Assembly (NCBI RefSeq): GCF_043944905.1
Contig: NZ_JBIMSN010000116.1
Span: 1-64,000 of the forward strand
Source of the DNA: Antrihabitans spumae
GTDB taxonomy: Bacteria; Actinomycetota; Actinomycetes; Mycobacteriales; Mycobacteriaceae
Length of the DNA: 64,000 nucleotides
Direction: 5' to 3'
The position numbers were made by a program, and so were the translations under genes. The notes under the pieces are model-generated. The model saw nothing but the letters and a program-made list of their open reading frames with translations, was not told where the DNA came from and searched no databases. Of this stretch, positions 9,868 to 18,332 are shown in pieces. How positions within the stretch are numbered: the first letter of the stretch is position 1; the number at the start of each line of letters is the position of its first letter.

Positions 9868-10924
9868 GGCGGTCGCCGGCGCGCGTTTCATCGACGTACT
9901 GGTCGTCGGCCACGCTGTAGCGATTTGCTCGCATCGCAACGATCGGCAGCTCGAACTCGTAGGCAGCCAGCAGCGCGCCAATGCTCAGCAGTTTGCTGCC
10001 GTGCACACTGATATGTACCAGGGCACCGCCTAGCGGTTCCAGTGTTGTCTTGTAGTCGGTGTTGAATCTTGCAAGCGTGCGATACAGATCGAACGGATTC
10101 CCTTCTGCGGCGTAGATCAGATTGTTGGGCCCGATTTCGTATCGGTCCAGGAGTAATTCGCGATGGACGTCAAGAATCTCGTCCGGAAGTCGTGGATCCA
10201 ACGCGGGAAATGGGAGTATCGGGCATACCTCCCGCGGGCCGATGAATTCGGCGATACGGCTAAGCGTGTCCTTGCCTCTCACGCCGAGCACCGGCGTCCA
10301 CACCCGCACTCGCTTATCAGTGCCTCGCGGTCGGAAGCCCGCCAGCATGTGCGGCACACCGAGACTTGCTTTGTGGATACTGTGGTCGAGCTGTGGGTTT
10401 GCGGTGACGAGAACTTGCAATTCGCTCGGCGCTCCCTCCTGCCCACACACATCGAGCAACGCCCGCAACGGTGGGAAGGACAACGACGTGGGGAATGCGC
10501 TGACGTCGAAAGCAACTGCGGTGACACCTTCCAGCATGGACGTATCGGTCAGCTGCTGAGCTAGCACTCGCCCCACACTTGATGCGTCGTGAACTTCTGG
10601 GTACGGCAAGCGCACCAAACGGTCGCCCACTAGATCGTTCAGCTCGGCGGTATGTTGCTCTCGGTGGCGCAGCGTCAGCGACTCTCCCGGTGAACTCGGC
10701 GGCTGCGGATCAACAGCAACAACTCGCGGAACACCGACAGCTGCGACGAATCGTCGCAGCGCACTGAGACATCGCGGGTCAAACCCTTCGGACAGCACGA
10801 ACAGCGCCGACTCCGGCGACTCGAATCCTGCGCGCAACAGCGAATCGACAGCGCTCTCACCATCCGGGTCGTCCGAGGCCATGACAGGATCGCGCCATTG
10901 AAGCAGCGGCGGAGCTGCGGTCAC
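9827..10924 (-). CDS. Uncharacterised Rossmann-like protein with CARF-like C-terminal motif
   Basis: I do not recognise a named family. The 365-residue product alternates strands and helices: LFVLSEGFDPRCLSALRRFV near residue 41, a central VTAVAFDVSAFPTSLSFPPL segment, and a C-terminal block ALVHISVHGSKLLSIGALL (from about 301) followed by LPIVAMRANRY. This last block resembles in layout the strand, glycine turn, Lys and helix of CARF/SAVED-type nucleotide sensors (compare TGGTKPMSLGALLAA-like segments), but that is pattern matching by eye. The GTG at 10924 overlaps the stop of the upstream ATPase gene (GTGA), so the two are translationally coupled; an ATG at 10882 is an alternative start. 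Its 3' end overlaps the convergent kinase gene. Confidence 0.6.
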   Translation of the reverse strand: MTAAPPLLQWRDPVMASDDPDGESAVDSLLRAGFESPESALFVLSEGFDPRCLSALRRFVAAVGVPRVVAVDPQPPSSPGESLTLRHREQHTAELNDLVGDRLVRLPYPEVHDASSVGRVLAQQLTDTSMLEGVTAVAFDVSAFPTSLSFPPLRALLDVCGQEGAPSELQVLVTANPQLDHSIHKASLGVPHMLAGFRPRGTDKRVRVWTPVLGVRGKDTLSRIAEFIGPREVCPILPFPALDPRLPDEILDVHRELLLDRYEIGPNNLIYAAEGNPFDLYRTLARFNTDYKTTLEPLGGALVHISVHGSKLLSIGALLAAYEFELPIVAMRANRYSVADDQYVDETRAGDRLTALWLRGQPYVR

Positions 10925-12879
10925 AGGAGTCGCCCTTGCTCGGCAAACGTGCTCGGGTCGACGAGCCACTCGGCCATAGCGCGCAGCTTCCTTTCTCGGA
11001 AACCGCCCAGCAGCAGTGGCAGATGGAATCGCGGGCAAAGCAGACGATTGAGGTAGATCACCATCCAGCGATCACCCTTGACGCTGTAGTCGAGCTCAAT
11101 CCACACGACGTTATGCGCGATCGCGCTCGCGAGGGCACGTCGCAAATGGTCGGCGCCAGGATGTCGCGCCCGTTGCTTCGGGTCAATTAACCGGCGTTGG
11201 TCGGCCATGCTCAACGCGGTTCCAGTCACACCAGGCGGGTACGGAATCGTCGGTTTCGCCGCCTCTGTCGCCGCAAGATCGGCGATCTTTTCGATGAGTC
11301 GCTGGATCAGGAATCCGTCCGGAAGTCTGTCGAGTTGGTTCCAGTAGCGGTCACTAGCTCGTCGGACGATCCGATCTTGAGTCGCGGCGTCCAACTCGAC
11401 TGCTTTGTTCGTCCTTGCACGGACCTGCAGGTGGGCGAAAAGGTCACCGGACAACTCAAGGAATTGTTCAATGTTCGAGCTGGCCAAGCGCGCTAGGGCG
11501 TCGGTGCCATGATAGTAAGGCAGGTCAAATCGGTTCGATACCGCGAGCATCGCAGCTTCGCGCAGCGAACTGTCCCCCCGGCGCCCGATTTCTTCTTGTG
11601 GCAACGCCATTTCATCGAAGAACAGCTCCTGCTGATGGCGCGCCTTGTCGCGTGCGATCAGAACGCCGATTTCGGCGAGCCGAGCCAACCGATCCCTTCC
11701 GCGCCATTGCTCGGCGCCGTTGAGCCATTTGATGTAGCGGTTCGAGCCCAGCGTCAATGCTTGCAATTCAGAGGCGAGGGAGTCGGCGGCAGTTTCGAAC
11801 TTTCGCGCCAGTTCTTCGTCGTCCTCGGTCGGAAAGAATCCGCTGAAGGACTCCTCGCCGACCCCGAGTCGAGAGACCGCTAGATTGCCCCGTTTGTCGG
11901 CAATGTCGATCAGCATCGCCCGATATCGCGTCGGGGTCATCCGTTGGACTGGACTGCTGGCGTCGAATGAGCGGCCGGTGCGTTCGCGGGAGAAGGACTC
12001 AAGCTCGATAATTTCGTAGTCGCGCCCCGCTTGCCCAGCGCCGATTAGCTCGTTGTCAGCCATCGCGCGGGATTGGACCCCGACCCACCGCGCGACTGTC
12101 GTCTCGCGGTCGCTAAGTTCAGTCAGCAGTCGGCTACGCTGATTGGCCGAAAGGCTTTGGCCCTCATCCAGCATGATTACGGGCAGCATTCGTAACTCTC
12201 TCGCTGCCACGAAGATTCGTGCACCGCTGAGCGCTTGTAACGCGTAGACATGTTGATGCCCGTCTGGCAGCGTATGCCCGCGAACTACCAACCGATCGAG
12301 GACATCGAGGATTTCGTTTTCCGCTACCTCGCAAGCTGCCAAGAGCTGCGTTCCGCTAGGGCCACCCATGCGTCGAAGGGCCGTAACTGCACGTACGTTG
12401 TCGGGATCGGCCTTGATCTGGACGGCCGATGCCCTCTCAGGCGGCTCGCCGGCAACGACGAGTGCCGCGCGAACAAGCGCGCTAACTATTCTCGCGTCGA
12501 GTAGTCGGTTGAGGATGCGCTGCTGGTGCTCGGCGTCGCCCCCGACATCTGCTAGCGACAAAAAGTCGTACTTAAGATTGACCCTTACGCCCAGCAGCTG
12601 GGGACCCTCCTCGCCGATCGCATCGAAATCGCATAACGCTTCATAAGTTGGTTTGACGACAGTCGGATGTCGCGAGATCCAGGCAAGTGTGTCTGCGCTC
12701 AGCGCCCTCATCAAGCTCGTCTTTCCCGCACCCGGGGCGCTGCGAATCACGAGGAGTTGATGCCACGGCTGCGCCGGCAGGACTTGCAACATCTGTGGCG
12801 CGAAGGATCGTGCGAACTCCTTGTGCTCACCTGGGGTGTCGCTGTGCCGACTGCGAAACGGATTCGACGGCCCTCTCAT
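10921..12879 (-). CDS. ORC/CDC6-like AAA+ ATPase
   Basis: The 652-residue protein has Walker A SAPGAGKTS (about residues 47-55) and a Walker B-like VIMLDEGQSL (about 235-244), followed by LLTELSDRETTVARWVGVQS, which may be a sensor segment. A long helical C-terminal half follows, and the last 90 residues form a compact domain (NVVWIELDYSVKGDRWMVIY). The architecture resembles ORC/CDC6-type STAND/AAA ATPases of accessory conflict loci; I recall a domain family named ORC-CDC6-like but cannot check it. The ATG at 12879 overlaps the stop of the phosphoribosyltransferase gene (ATGA), and its own stop overlaps the next gene (GTGA), so three genes are tightly coupled. Likely a nucleotide-driven switch or scaffold in the cytosol. 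Confidence 0.7.
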   Translation of the reverse strand: MRGPSNPFRSRHSDTPGEHKEFARSFAPQMLQVLPAQPWHQLLVIRSAPGAGKTSLMRALSADTLAWISRHPTVVKPTYEALCDFDAIGEEGPQLLGVRVNLKYDFLSLADVGGDAEHQQRILNRLLDARIVSALVRAALVVAGEPPERASAVQIKADPDNVRAVTALRRMGGPSGTQLLAACEVAENEILDVLDRLVVRGHTLPDGHQHVYALQALSGARIFVAARELRMLPVIMLDEGQSLSANQRSRLLTELSDRETTVARWVGVQSRAMADNELIGAGQAGRDYEIIELESFSRERTGRSFDASSPVQRMTPTRYRAMLIDIADKRGNLAVSRLGVGEESFSGFFPTEDDEELARKFETAADSLASELQALTLGSNRYIKWLNGAEQWRGRDRLARLAEIGVLIARDKARHQQELFFDEMALPQEEIGRRGDSSLREAAMLAVSNRFDLPYYHGTDALARLASSNIEQFLELSGDLFAHLQVRARTNKAVELDAATQDRIVRRASDRYWNQLDRLPDGFLIQRLIEKIADLAATEAAKPTIPYPPGVTGTALSMADQRRLIDPKQRARHPGADHLRRALASAIAHNVVWIELDYSVKGDRWMVIYLNRLLCPRFHLPLLLGGFRERKLRAMAEWLVDPSTFAEQGRLL

Positions 12880-13973
12880 GGCCGATCCTTGTGGTGCCGT
12901 TCGTACCGGGGGAATAGAGCGTGGCGGTTTTTGTCGCCACGCCCGGTGCTGTCTGCCCAGAGCGGACACACGCTGTTGTTCGGCGCATTGTGATGCAACA
13001 CCAGAGGCAATGCACAGTCACGATATCCCAGGGCGGCATAGCTCTTGTGCTCGTCTTCGAGGTCGCTATCCCAGAATTTCCGGCAATCTGCTAACAGCTC
13101 CGGATCGGTGATCTTGCTCGACCGCGGGATCAATTGCATCACCCGCAGGTCCCACGGCAACTTCGCTTCGGCCAAAGTTTTCCGGATATGATCTGCGGCT
13201 TCCTCGCTCGCGATGTAGAGCAGAATCGTTGCGTCGTAGTTCTTTTCGAGTAGCGGCGGATGATTGCCAGCGTTGGCGACCTGGGCAATCGCGCAGCGGA
13301 ACTTCTCGATCTTTCCTTTTAGCCGACGGTTGCCGTCGGCGTCTTCGACGCTCCAGTTGATAAGGCTAGTACCACTGCCGTAGAAATCATCGACAAGCAC
13401 GACGTGCGAGAACGCCCGTTCTGCAGTCGACTCCATTATTGCCAGCGCATTGTCGAGCTTCTCCACCAACTCAGCTGCACGATCGCTGGCGCTGTGGACC
13501 GTGGCGGCGTACTGCTCGTGAGACAGATCGACGTTCGATCGTCGCAGCTGGTCGAGCCGTGCGCCGTCGGACAGTCCGACGATCAGTGTCCGACGCTGCT
13601 CCTCACGAAATTCCAGAGATGCCGTCACTTCGGCAATCCGGTGATGGGGTAGCCCGATCCGTTCCGCGGTTCGGCGAATGAACACAGGCCGAAGGACAGT
13701 TTCGTATGCCGTCGCGATGAGGTGATCAAGCTCATGTGCACTCACGAATACCATCGTCTCGAGAACGAATTCCAGCCACCGTCGGCGTGCAGGCTCCTCG
13801 AATTCCTGCAGCCACCGGGCCAGACTTTCCAGAAACCGCTGACCCGCCCGGAATCCTTCGTAACTGTCCCACTTCCACGCAGCCTTTGCTTCTAGCCGAG
13901 GCAGAATCGAGTCAAGATCGTCTCCAAGGTCGACGACCGCACTCAGAAGCTCCCCTGCAAGCTCTGTCTTCAT
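12876..13973 (-). CDS. Phosphoribosyltransferase-domain protein of an accessory cluster
   Basis: The 365-residue product carries a clear type I phosphoribosyltransferase PRPP-binding signature VVLVDDFYGSGTSL at residues 191-204, preceded by about 190 mostly helical residues. A distinctive C-terminal region includes QLIPRSSKITDPELLADCRK, a conserved-looking YRDCALPLVLHHNAPNNSV and LWADS. The long helical N-terminus and HNAPNN tail set it apart from purine/pyrimidine salvage enzymes; I recall a conflict-associated family named PRTase-CE with this layout, unverified. It should transfer or release a phosphoribosyl group. It starts 24 bases after the SIS-HAD stop and overlaps the ATPase start. No clear Shine-Dalgarno is visible, consistent with reinitiation after the upstream gene. 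Confidence 0.75.
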   Translation of the reverse strand: MKTELAGELLSAVVDLGDDLDSILPRLEAKAAWKWDSYEGFRAGQRFLESLARWLQEFEEPARRRWLEFVLETMVFVSAHELDHLIATAYETVLRPVFIRRTAERIGLPHHRIAEVTASLEFREEQRRTLIVGLSDGARLDQLRRSNVDLSHEQYAATVHSASDRAAELVEKLDNALAIMESTAERAFSHVVLVDDFYGSGTSLINWSVEDADGNRRLKGKIEKFRCAIAQVANAGNHPPLLEKNYDATILLYIASEEAADHIRKTLAEAKLPWDLRVMQLIPRSSKITDPELLADCRKFWDSDLEDEHKSYAALGYRDCALPLVLHHNAPNNSVCPLWADSTGRGDKNRHALFPRYERHHKDRP

Positions 13974-13997
13974 CGTTGTAGCCCAGACGGTCCGGGC

Positions 13998-15905
13998 TCA
14001 CGCCAGCAGCTCGTCGAGACGAACGGTCGCAGTGCCATCGGCTGCGGTGATTGCCCGGAGGTAGGACACAAGTGCATCCGGACCTTTGCGGCCGGGCGCG
14101 GCGACATTCCAGCAGCGATCAGGATCTGCCGAAACCTCATCGACCGACAAGCCGATGCCGACGCTCGCAAGCAGCTCGAAGTCATTGCCACCCAGTCCCC
14201 CTCTGTCACCGACTGCGATGATCTTTGTCGCGTCGCCGTGTAGCGATTCGATGATATTCAGTTTCGACGATGCCGTGGGGACGACATCCAGGCTGTGTCC
14301 GCTCGCGTGGACCTTGAGCTGCGCGCCCGATGCAGCAACGATCGACCGGACGATGTTCTCCACAGCTACGCACGACAGAGTCGTCGGTCCGTCACCATCG
14401 ATCGTGACTTGACCGAGACGCCCGGTCACACGGAAGCCGGTGCCGACGAGCGTCGATTGCAGATGCTCGGACAACTCACCTAGCACACCGTCGCTATCAC
14501 ATCGCGGCGCGACATCGTCATCGAGACCTTGAATAAGACCGCCGTTGTACATCCCAATGCGGACATGGACCCACAAGCTCGGAGGTACCCACTGTCGTAG
14601 CGATTCGTGCAACGAACGGCCTCTCCCACTGCAAAAGCCAACGGCGACACCGTGTTCGAGAAGGCGAATAATCTCGTAGGTCACCTCGGGGCGTAGCGGT
14701 TCAAGTCGGCCGGACGTGGTGCAGCAAGTACCGTCGTAGTCCAGAACAACACCGGTAGCCACTACACTTTCCGCACGAACCAGCCAAGAATCGAAATGGC
14801 GTGCGTACAGTTGACGCCCCGTATCGGAACCTCGGGGGATGTTCGCGGCGAGTAGTTTGCGGGAGACCGCCTCCTGCTTGGTGTTTGATGCGATCCGCGA
14901 CGATTGATGGGTCCATTTCAGGTGGTAAAGGCGGCGGCCAGCGGCGGCAACCGCTGGGCGCCCGGGGTCGATCTGGTGTGCTGTCGCGAGGCGACCGAAA
15001 AGGTGCATTCCTCCGACGAGACAATCGAGTGCGCCGGCCGGAAATTCAGATTGCGTGTCCAGGATCGTGATCTGGTGGACCGGCGGTAACAACGCAACTG
15101 TTTGAGCGGCCAGTTTGCGGCTCTCGGGACCTTTGATCACGAGCAGCGCCGTCTGCTGACCCTCACGGGCCAATCCGACATGGCGGCCGTGTGCGATGCT
15201 GCGAAGATCGGCGACTTGGACGGCCGCGACACCGCTTTCGCTGATTCGCGTCTCGAAGTCCCACGCAGCTAACCGATGTTCGGCTCCGTGCAGCACGACG
15301 ATGCGGCCAATCTTGGGCGAGAGCACTTCATCGGGCGCTTTCTGTATGTAATTAAGCGTGCTGGGAAGCAGGTAGCCCGCTGCGCTCACCCAGGCAGTCG
15401 TCATTGCCAGCAGGCTGTTAGTGGCGAGAAAGCCGTCCGACGTCACGGCAGGCACTGTGACGATTCGGTCGAAGAATACTGAAAGCGCCGGATCAAGATC
15501 ATCTACCGTCCGCTGTGTCACAAGTACGACGGGACCGATCGATTGCTCGCGTGCAGCGCGGGCGGCCTCCGCGATGTCCGGATGTCGAGCCCGCGCTGAA
15601 AACATCACAATCGCTGCGCAAATATTCGTGCCAATGTTCGCGACGAACGCCAAAGGAGTCAGGGAGGTCGCGGCTTGCCCGGTTCGGCGCATGTGTTCTT
15701 GGGCCGCGAACGCCGCGAGCGTCAAGGTCCCCCCGGTACCGATAAAGACGACCGGACCCGAATCTATTGACCGCAGCGCCGCCGCCAGCGCCGCCAGCGG
15801 CGCGGCCGAGGCGAGTTCATAGGTCCGGCCCAGCTCGGACAACTCAATTGAATACCGTCGGCCCACGTACTCGGCGCCTTTCCCCTCGAAGAAGTAGATA
15901 TGCAA
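13998..15905 (-). CDS. SIS-domain / HAD phosphatase fusion protein
   Basis: A 635-residue two-part enzyme. Residues 1-330 look like a double SIS (phosphosugar isomerase/binding) module: GPVVFIGTGGTLTLAAFAAQ (50-69), a second lobe around RIVVLHGAEHRLAAWDFE, and QIDPGRPAVAAAGRRLYHL (311-329). Residues 385-630 are a Cof-type HAD phosphatase with motif I VVLDYDGTCC (387-395, nucleophile Asp389) and a late acidic motif AVGDRGGLGGNDFELL. Fusion of sugar-phosphate recognition with a phosphatase suggests dephosphorylation of a specific sugar- or nucleotide-phosphate. The start is TTG at 15905 with no strong Shine-Dalgarno, so the N-terminus is uncertain. It is the first gene of a four-gene leftward run and lies about 190 bases from the 3' end of tRNA-Leu. 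Confidence 0.8.
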   Translation of the reverse strand: MHIYFFEGKGAEYVGRRYSIELSELGRTYELASAAPLAALAAALRSIDSGPVVFIGTGGTLTLAAFAAQEHMRRTGQAATSLTPLAFVANIGTNICAAIVMFSARARHPDIAEAARAAREQSIGPVVLVTQRTVDDLDPALSVFFDRIVTVPAVTSDGFLATNSLLAMTTAWVSAAGYLLPSTLNYIQKAPDEVLSPKIGRIVVLHGAEHRLAAWDFETRISESGVAAVQVADLRSIAHGRHVGLAREGQQTALLVIKGPESRKLAAQTVALLPPVHQITILDTQSEFPAGALDCLVGGMHLFGRLATAHQIDPGRPAVAAAGRRLYHLKWTHQSSRIASNTKQEAVSRKLLAANIPRGSDTGRQLYARHFDSWLVRAESVVATGVVLDYDGTCCTTSGRLEPLRPEVTYEIIRLLEHGVAVGFCSGRGRSLHESLRQWVPPSLWVHVRIGMYNGGLIQGLDDDVAPRCDSDGVLGELSEHLQSTLVGTGFRVTGRLGQVTIDGDGPTTLSCVAVENIVRSIVAASGAQLKVHASGHSLDVVPTASSKLNIIESLHGDATKIIAVGDRGGLGGNDFELLASVGIGLSVDEVSADPDRCWNVAAPGRKGPDALVSYLRAITAADGTATVRLDELLA

Positions 15906-16098
15906 CCGTAACCGGCGGCACCGACAACCAAACCGCCGTCAGCGAGCCAGCAGTAGTGGTGGTCGGATGAGTCGAGACACGGGTGCCGCTTCCGACTACT
16001 TCAACGCTTGTTCTATCGCGCCCAGCGCAAAACACAAAGGTCACGACCTCTTTTGAGTTCGTGACCTAATGCACCGCAGTTCGTGGAACTGCTCGTTG

Positions 16099-16181
16099 TG
16101 GGCGAAGGGGGACTTGAACCCCCACGTCCCGAAGGACACTGGCACCTGAAGCCAGCGCGTCTGCCATTCCGCCACTCGCCC
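16099..16181 (-). tRNA. leuT: tRNA-Leu (anticodon CAG)
   Basis: The minus strand folds into an 83-nt class II tRNA. The acceptor stem GGGCGAG pairs with TTCGCCC, the anticodon stem CTGGC/GCCAG holds the loop TTCAGGT with anticodon CAG at 16146-16148, a long variable arm follows, and the T arm is GGGGG-TTCAAGT-CCCCC. The discriminator is A at 16099 and no CCA is encoded. It reads CTG. A tRNA-Leu next to fhaA is also the arrangement in M. tuberculosis. Its 3' end faces the accessory cluster, the usual polarity of a tRNA integration site. Confidence 0.95.
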
Positions 16182-16302
16182 GAGCGACCGCCGAACATTA
16201 TCACGACTGCAGGGCAGCTACCGAAACGCCTGTTGGAGGGACTTCCGCGTCGAGGTGTTACGGGTGTGGACAATGATAGATATCATGGCCGTAACTGCTC
16301 GC

Positions 16303-16325
16303 ACCCCGCGACACGCTCGCGGGGT
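16303..16325 (+). promoter_or_regulatory. Leader hairpin upstream of fhaA
   Basis: A perfect 9-bp stem ACCCCGCGA/TCGCGGGGT with a 5-nt loop CACGC lies 32 bases before the fhaA start. It leaves the GGGAGG ribosome site free. It may be an attenuator or a stability element of the division operon; function is inference. Confidence 0.4.
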
Positions 16326-16357
16326 ACTCCGATGAACCCGCGCGAAGGGAGGCCGCC

Positions 16358-17653
16358 GTGAAAATCGTTCAGCGTTTCGAGCGAAAGCTACAGGGCGCCG
16401 TTGGCGATGCTTTCGCCCGAGTGTTCGGTGGCAGTGTCGTACCTGCAGAAGTCGAGGTCGCGCTGCAACACGAGGCGACCGACCATGTGCAGGAACTGGA
16501 GGGCGGCCACCTACTGGCTCCCAACAGCTACGTCATCACCATCAATACGTCGGACCACGAGAAGTTGGCAGCCGATCACGACCTCAGTGTGCGAGCCTTC
16601 TCGCGCCACCTCGAGGATTTCATCCGGGAACAGGGCTGGCAGACCTACGGCGATATCCACGTCGCATTCGAGGCGTCGCCGTCGCTGCACACCGGGCAGT
16701 TTCGTACGTCCGGCCGGGTCGACCCCGATGCCGGACAATCCCCCGCGACCAACCGACCACCCGCGACACCCCAACCAGGAGCTGGCCCAATGACGCAGAA
16801 CTCAGGCTACGACGGAAGCCGTGAGCCCGCGGACCCCTCCGACGCGGACCGGCAGCGCGGGCGAGCCGATTACCCACAGCAGCAGGGTGGGTACGCCCAG
16901 CCGGGATATCAGAACGGCGCATACCAGCAGCCGCACCAGAACGGCTACGACCAACAGCAGCCCTACGGTGCGGGTTACCAGAACGGTTACGACCAGCAGG
17001 GCGGCTATGCCGACCAGGGTCAGCAGTACAGCGATCAGGCTTATGGCCAGCAGGGCTACGCGGACCAGGGCTACGGTCAGCCGGGTCAGCCCGGTCAGCC
17101 CGGTTACGCCGACCAGGCCTACGGCCAGCAGGGCTACGCGGATCAGGGCCACGGCCAGCAGGGCTACGCAGACCCCGGCTACGGCCAGCAGGCGTACAGC
17201 CAGCAGGGTTACGCCGATCCCGGCTACGGCCAGCCAGCTCAGCAGGGTTACGCCGACCAGGGCTACCAGGATCCCGGCTACGGCCAGCAGGGCGGCTACC
17301 AGGATCAAAGCTATGGCCAGCAGCCTGGCTACGCCGAGCCCGCGTACGGTCACGCGGGTGCCTCCTACACCGCGACCCTCGCGCTCGACGACGGCAGCGG
17401 CCGGACCTACCAGCTTCGCGACGGCAACAACGTCGTCGGTCGTGGCCAGGACGCACAGTTCCGGCTGCCCGACACCGGCGTCTCGCGTCGCCATTTCGAG
17501 ATCCGCTGGGACGGCCAGATCGCGATGCTGTTCGACCTCGGTTCGACCAACGGCACGATGGTCAACGGCTCTCAGGTCGGGCAGGAATGGCAGCTTGCCG
17601 ACGGCGATCAGATCCGAGCGGGCCACTCCGAAATCCTCATTCGGATCGTCTGA
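16358..17653 (+). CDS. fhaA: FhaA, forkhead-associated signalling protein
   Basis: Reader of Ser/Thr kinase phosphorylation that controls late peptidoglycan synthesis. The 431-residue product has an N-terminal FhaA-type domain (KIVQRFERKLQGAVGDAFAR onward, about residues 1-125), a long Gln/Gly/Tyr-rich tandem linker (about 165-330) and a C-terminal FHA domain with NVVGRGQDAQFRL, VSRRHFEI and LGSTNGTMVNG, the expected Arg, Ser/His and Asn phosphothreonine-binding residues. The GTG start follows GAAGGGAGG at ideal spacing. It opens the operon fhaA-fhaB-pstP-rodA-pbpA-pknA-pknB, and the whole set is collinear with mycobacteria. In M. tuberculosis FhaA binds phosphorylated pseudokinase MviN. Confidence 0.95.
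   Translation: MKIVQRFERKLQGAVGDAFARVFGGSVVPAEVEVALQHEATDHVQELEGGHLLAPNSYVITINTSDHEKLAADHDLSVRAFSRHLEDFIREQGWQTYGDIHVAFEASPSLHTGQFRTSGRVDPDAGQSPATNRPPATPQPGAGPMTQNSGYDGSREPADPSDADRQRGRADYPQQQGGYAQPGYQNGAYQQPHQNGYDQQQPYGAGYQNGYDQQGGYADQGQQYSDQAYGQQGYADQGYGQPGQPGQPGYADQAYGQQGYADQGHGQQGYADPGYGQQAYSQQGYADPGYGQPAQQGYADQGYQDPGYGQQGGYQDQSYGQQPGYAEPAYGHAGASYTATLALDDGSGRTYQLRDGNNVVGRGQDAQFRLPDTGVSRRHFEIRWDGQIAMLFDLGSTNGTMVNGSQVGQEWQLADGDQIRAGHSEILIRIV
16870..17352 (+). repeat. Tandem repeat coding a YGQQGYADQ-type linker
   Basis: Within fhaA about 480 bases consist of degenerate units encoding GYADQ and YGQQ, for example TACGGCCAGCAGGGCTACGC repeated with small changes. The product is a low-complexity, probably disordered, prion-like linker. 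Repeat copy number is likely to vary between strains. Confidence 0.85.
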
Positions 17654-17867
17654 ACTTCGACTCCGCCCGCTGCGGCGATCCGTATTCGAATATGTCCGAA
17701 ATCGCCCGCCGATTCCGTATCGTGAGTCCGCGTCCCTATCGTGATGGCGTAGCTTGCGCCGCACCATATGATGCTGCCAACGAATCAGCACACCGCGAAC
17801 GTGTGCCGGGGGATGGCACAGCAATCGTCCGAGCAATCGTCCGAGCCGAACGAGGAGGTGGACCGCC

Positions 17868-18332
17868 GTGCAAGGCCTGATCCTGCAACTGACTCGAGCG
17901 GGTTTCCTTCTCGTCCTGTGGCTGTTCGTGTGGGCAATACTGCGGACGCTGCGAAGCGACATCTACGCGGCTTCGGGAATCCGGATTCAACCGCGCGCCT
18001 CACGCAGTTCGAACGTGCTGCCCTCGTTCAATCGGCACAAAGGTGCTAAACATCTTGTCGTGACGCAGGGTTCGCTTGCGGGAACGCGCATTTCGCTTGG
18101 CACACAGCCGGTTCTGATCGGGCGTGCGGACGATTCGACGCTGGTTCTCACCGATGACTACGCATCGACTCGCCATGCCCGAATCTCGCCGCGCGGCACT
18201 GATTGGTATGTCGAAGACCTCGGCTCGACGAACGGCACTTATTTGGACCGCGCAAAAGTCACCACCGCCGTCCGCGTTCCGCTCGGAACGCCGGTTCGGG
18301 TCGGCAAGACTGTGATCGAGCTGCGATCGTGA
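17868..18332 (+). CDS. fhaB: FhaB/FipA-type membrane FHA protein
   Basis: A 154-residue protein with one N-terminal transmembrane helix (AGFLLVLWLFVWAIL, residues 11-25), a short basic linker and a C-terminal FHA domain with VLIGRADDSTLVL, STRHARI and DLGSTNGTYLD. The GTG start follows CGAGGAGG. The M. tuberculosis homologue (Rv0019c, FipA/FhaB) links kinase signalling to the divisome. The 214-base gap after fhaA could hold a second promoter. Its stop overlaps the pstP start (GTGA). Confidence 0.93.
   Translation: MQGLILQLTRAGFLLVLWLFVWAILRTLRSDIYAASGIRIQPRASRSSNVLPSFNRHKGAKHLVVTQGSLAGTRISLGTQPVLIGRADDSTLVLTDDYASTRHARISPRGTDWYVEDLGSTNGTYLDRAKVTTAVRVPLGTPVRVGKTVIELRS

Noticed and set aside
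16083..16361. A plus-strand open frame across the tRNA-Leu gene
   Set aside because: Much of it is the complement of a well-folded tRNA, so it is not protein coding.
16870..17352. Repeats in fhaA considered as a CRISPR array
   Set aside because: The units are contiguous, degenerate and in frame with no unique spacers; they encode a low-complexity linker.
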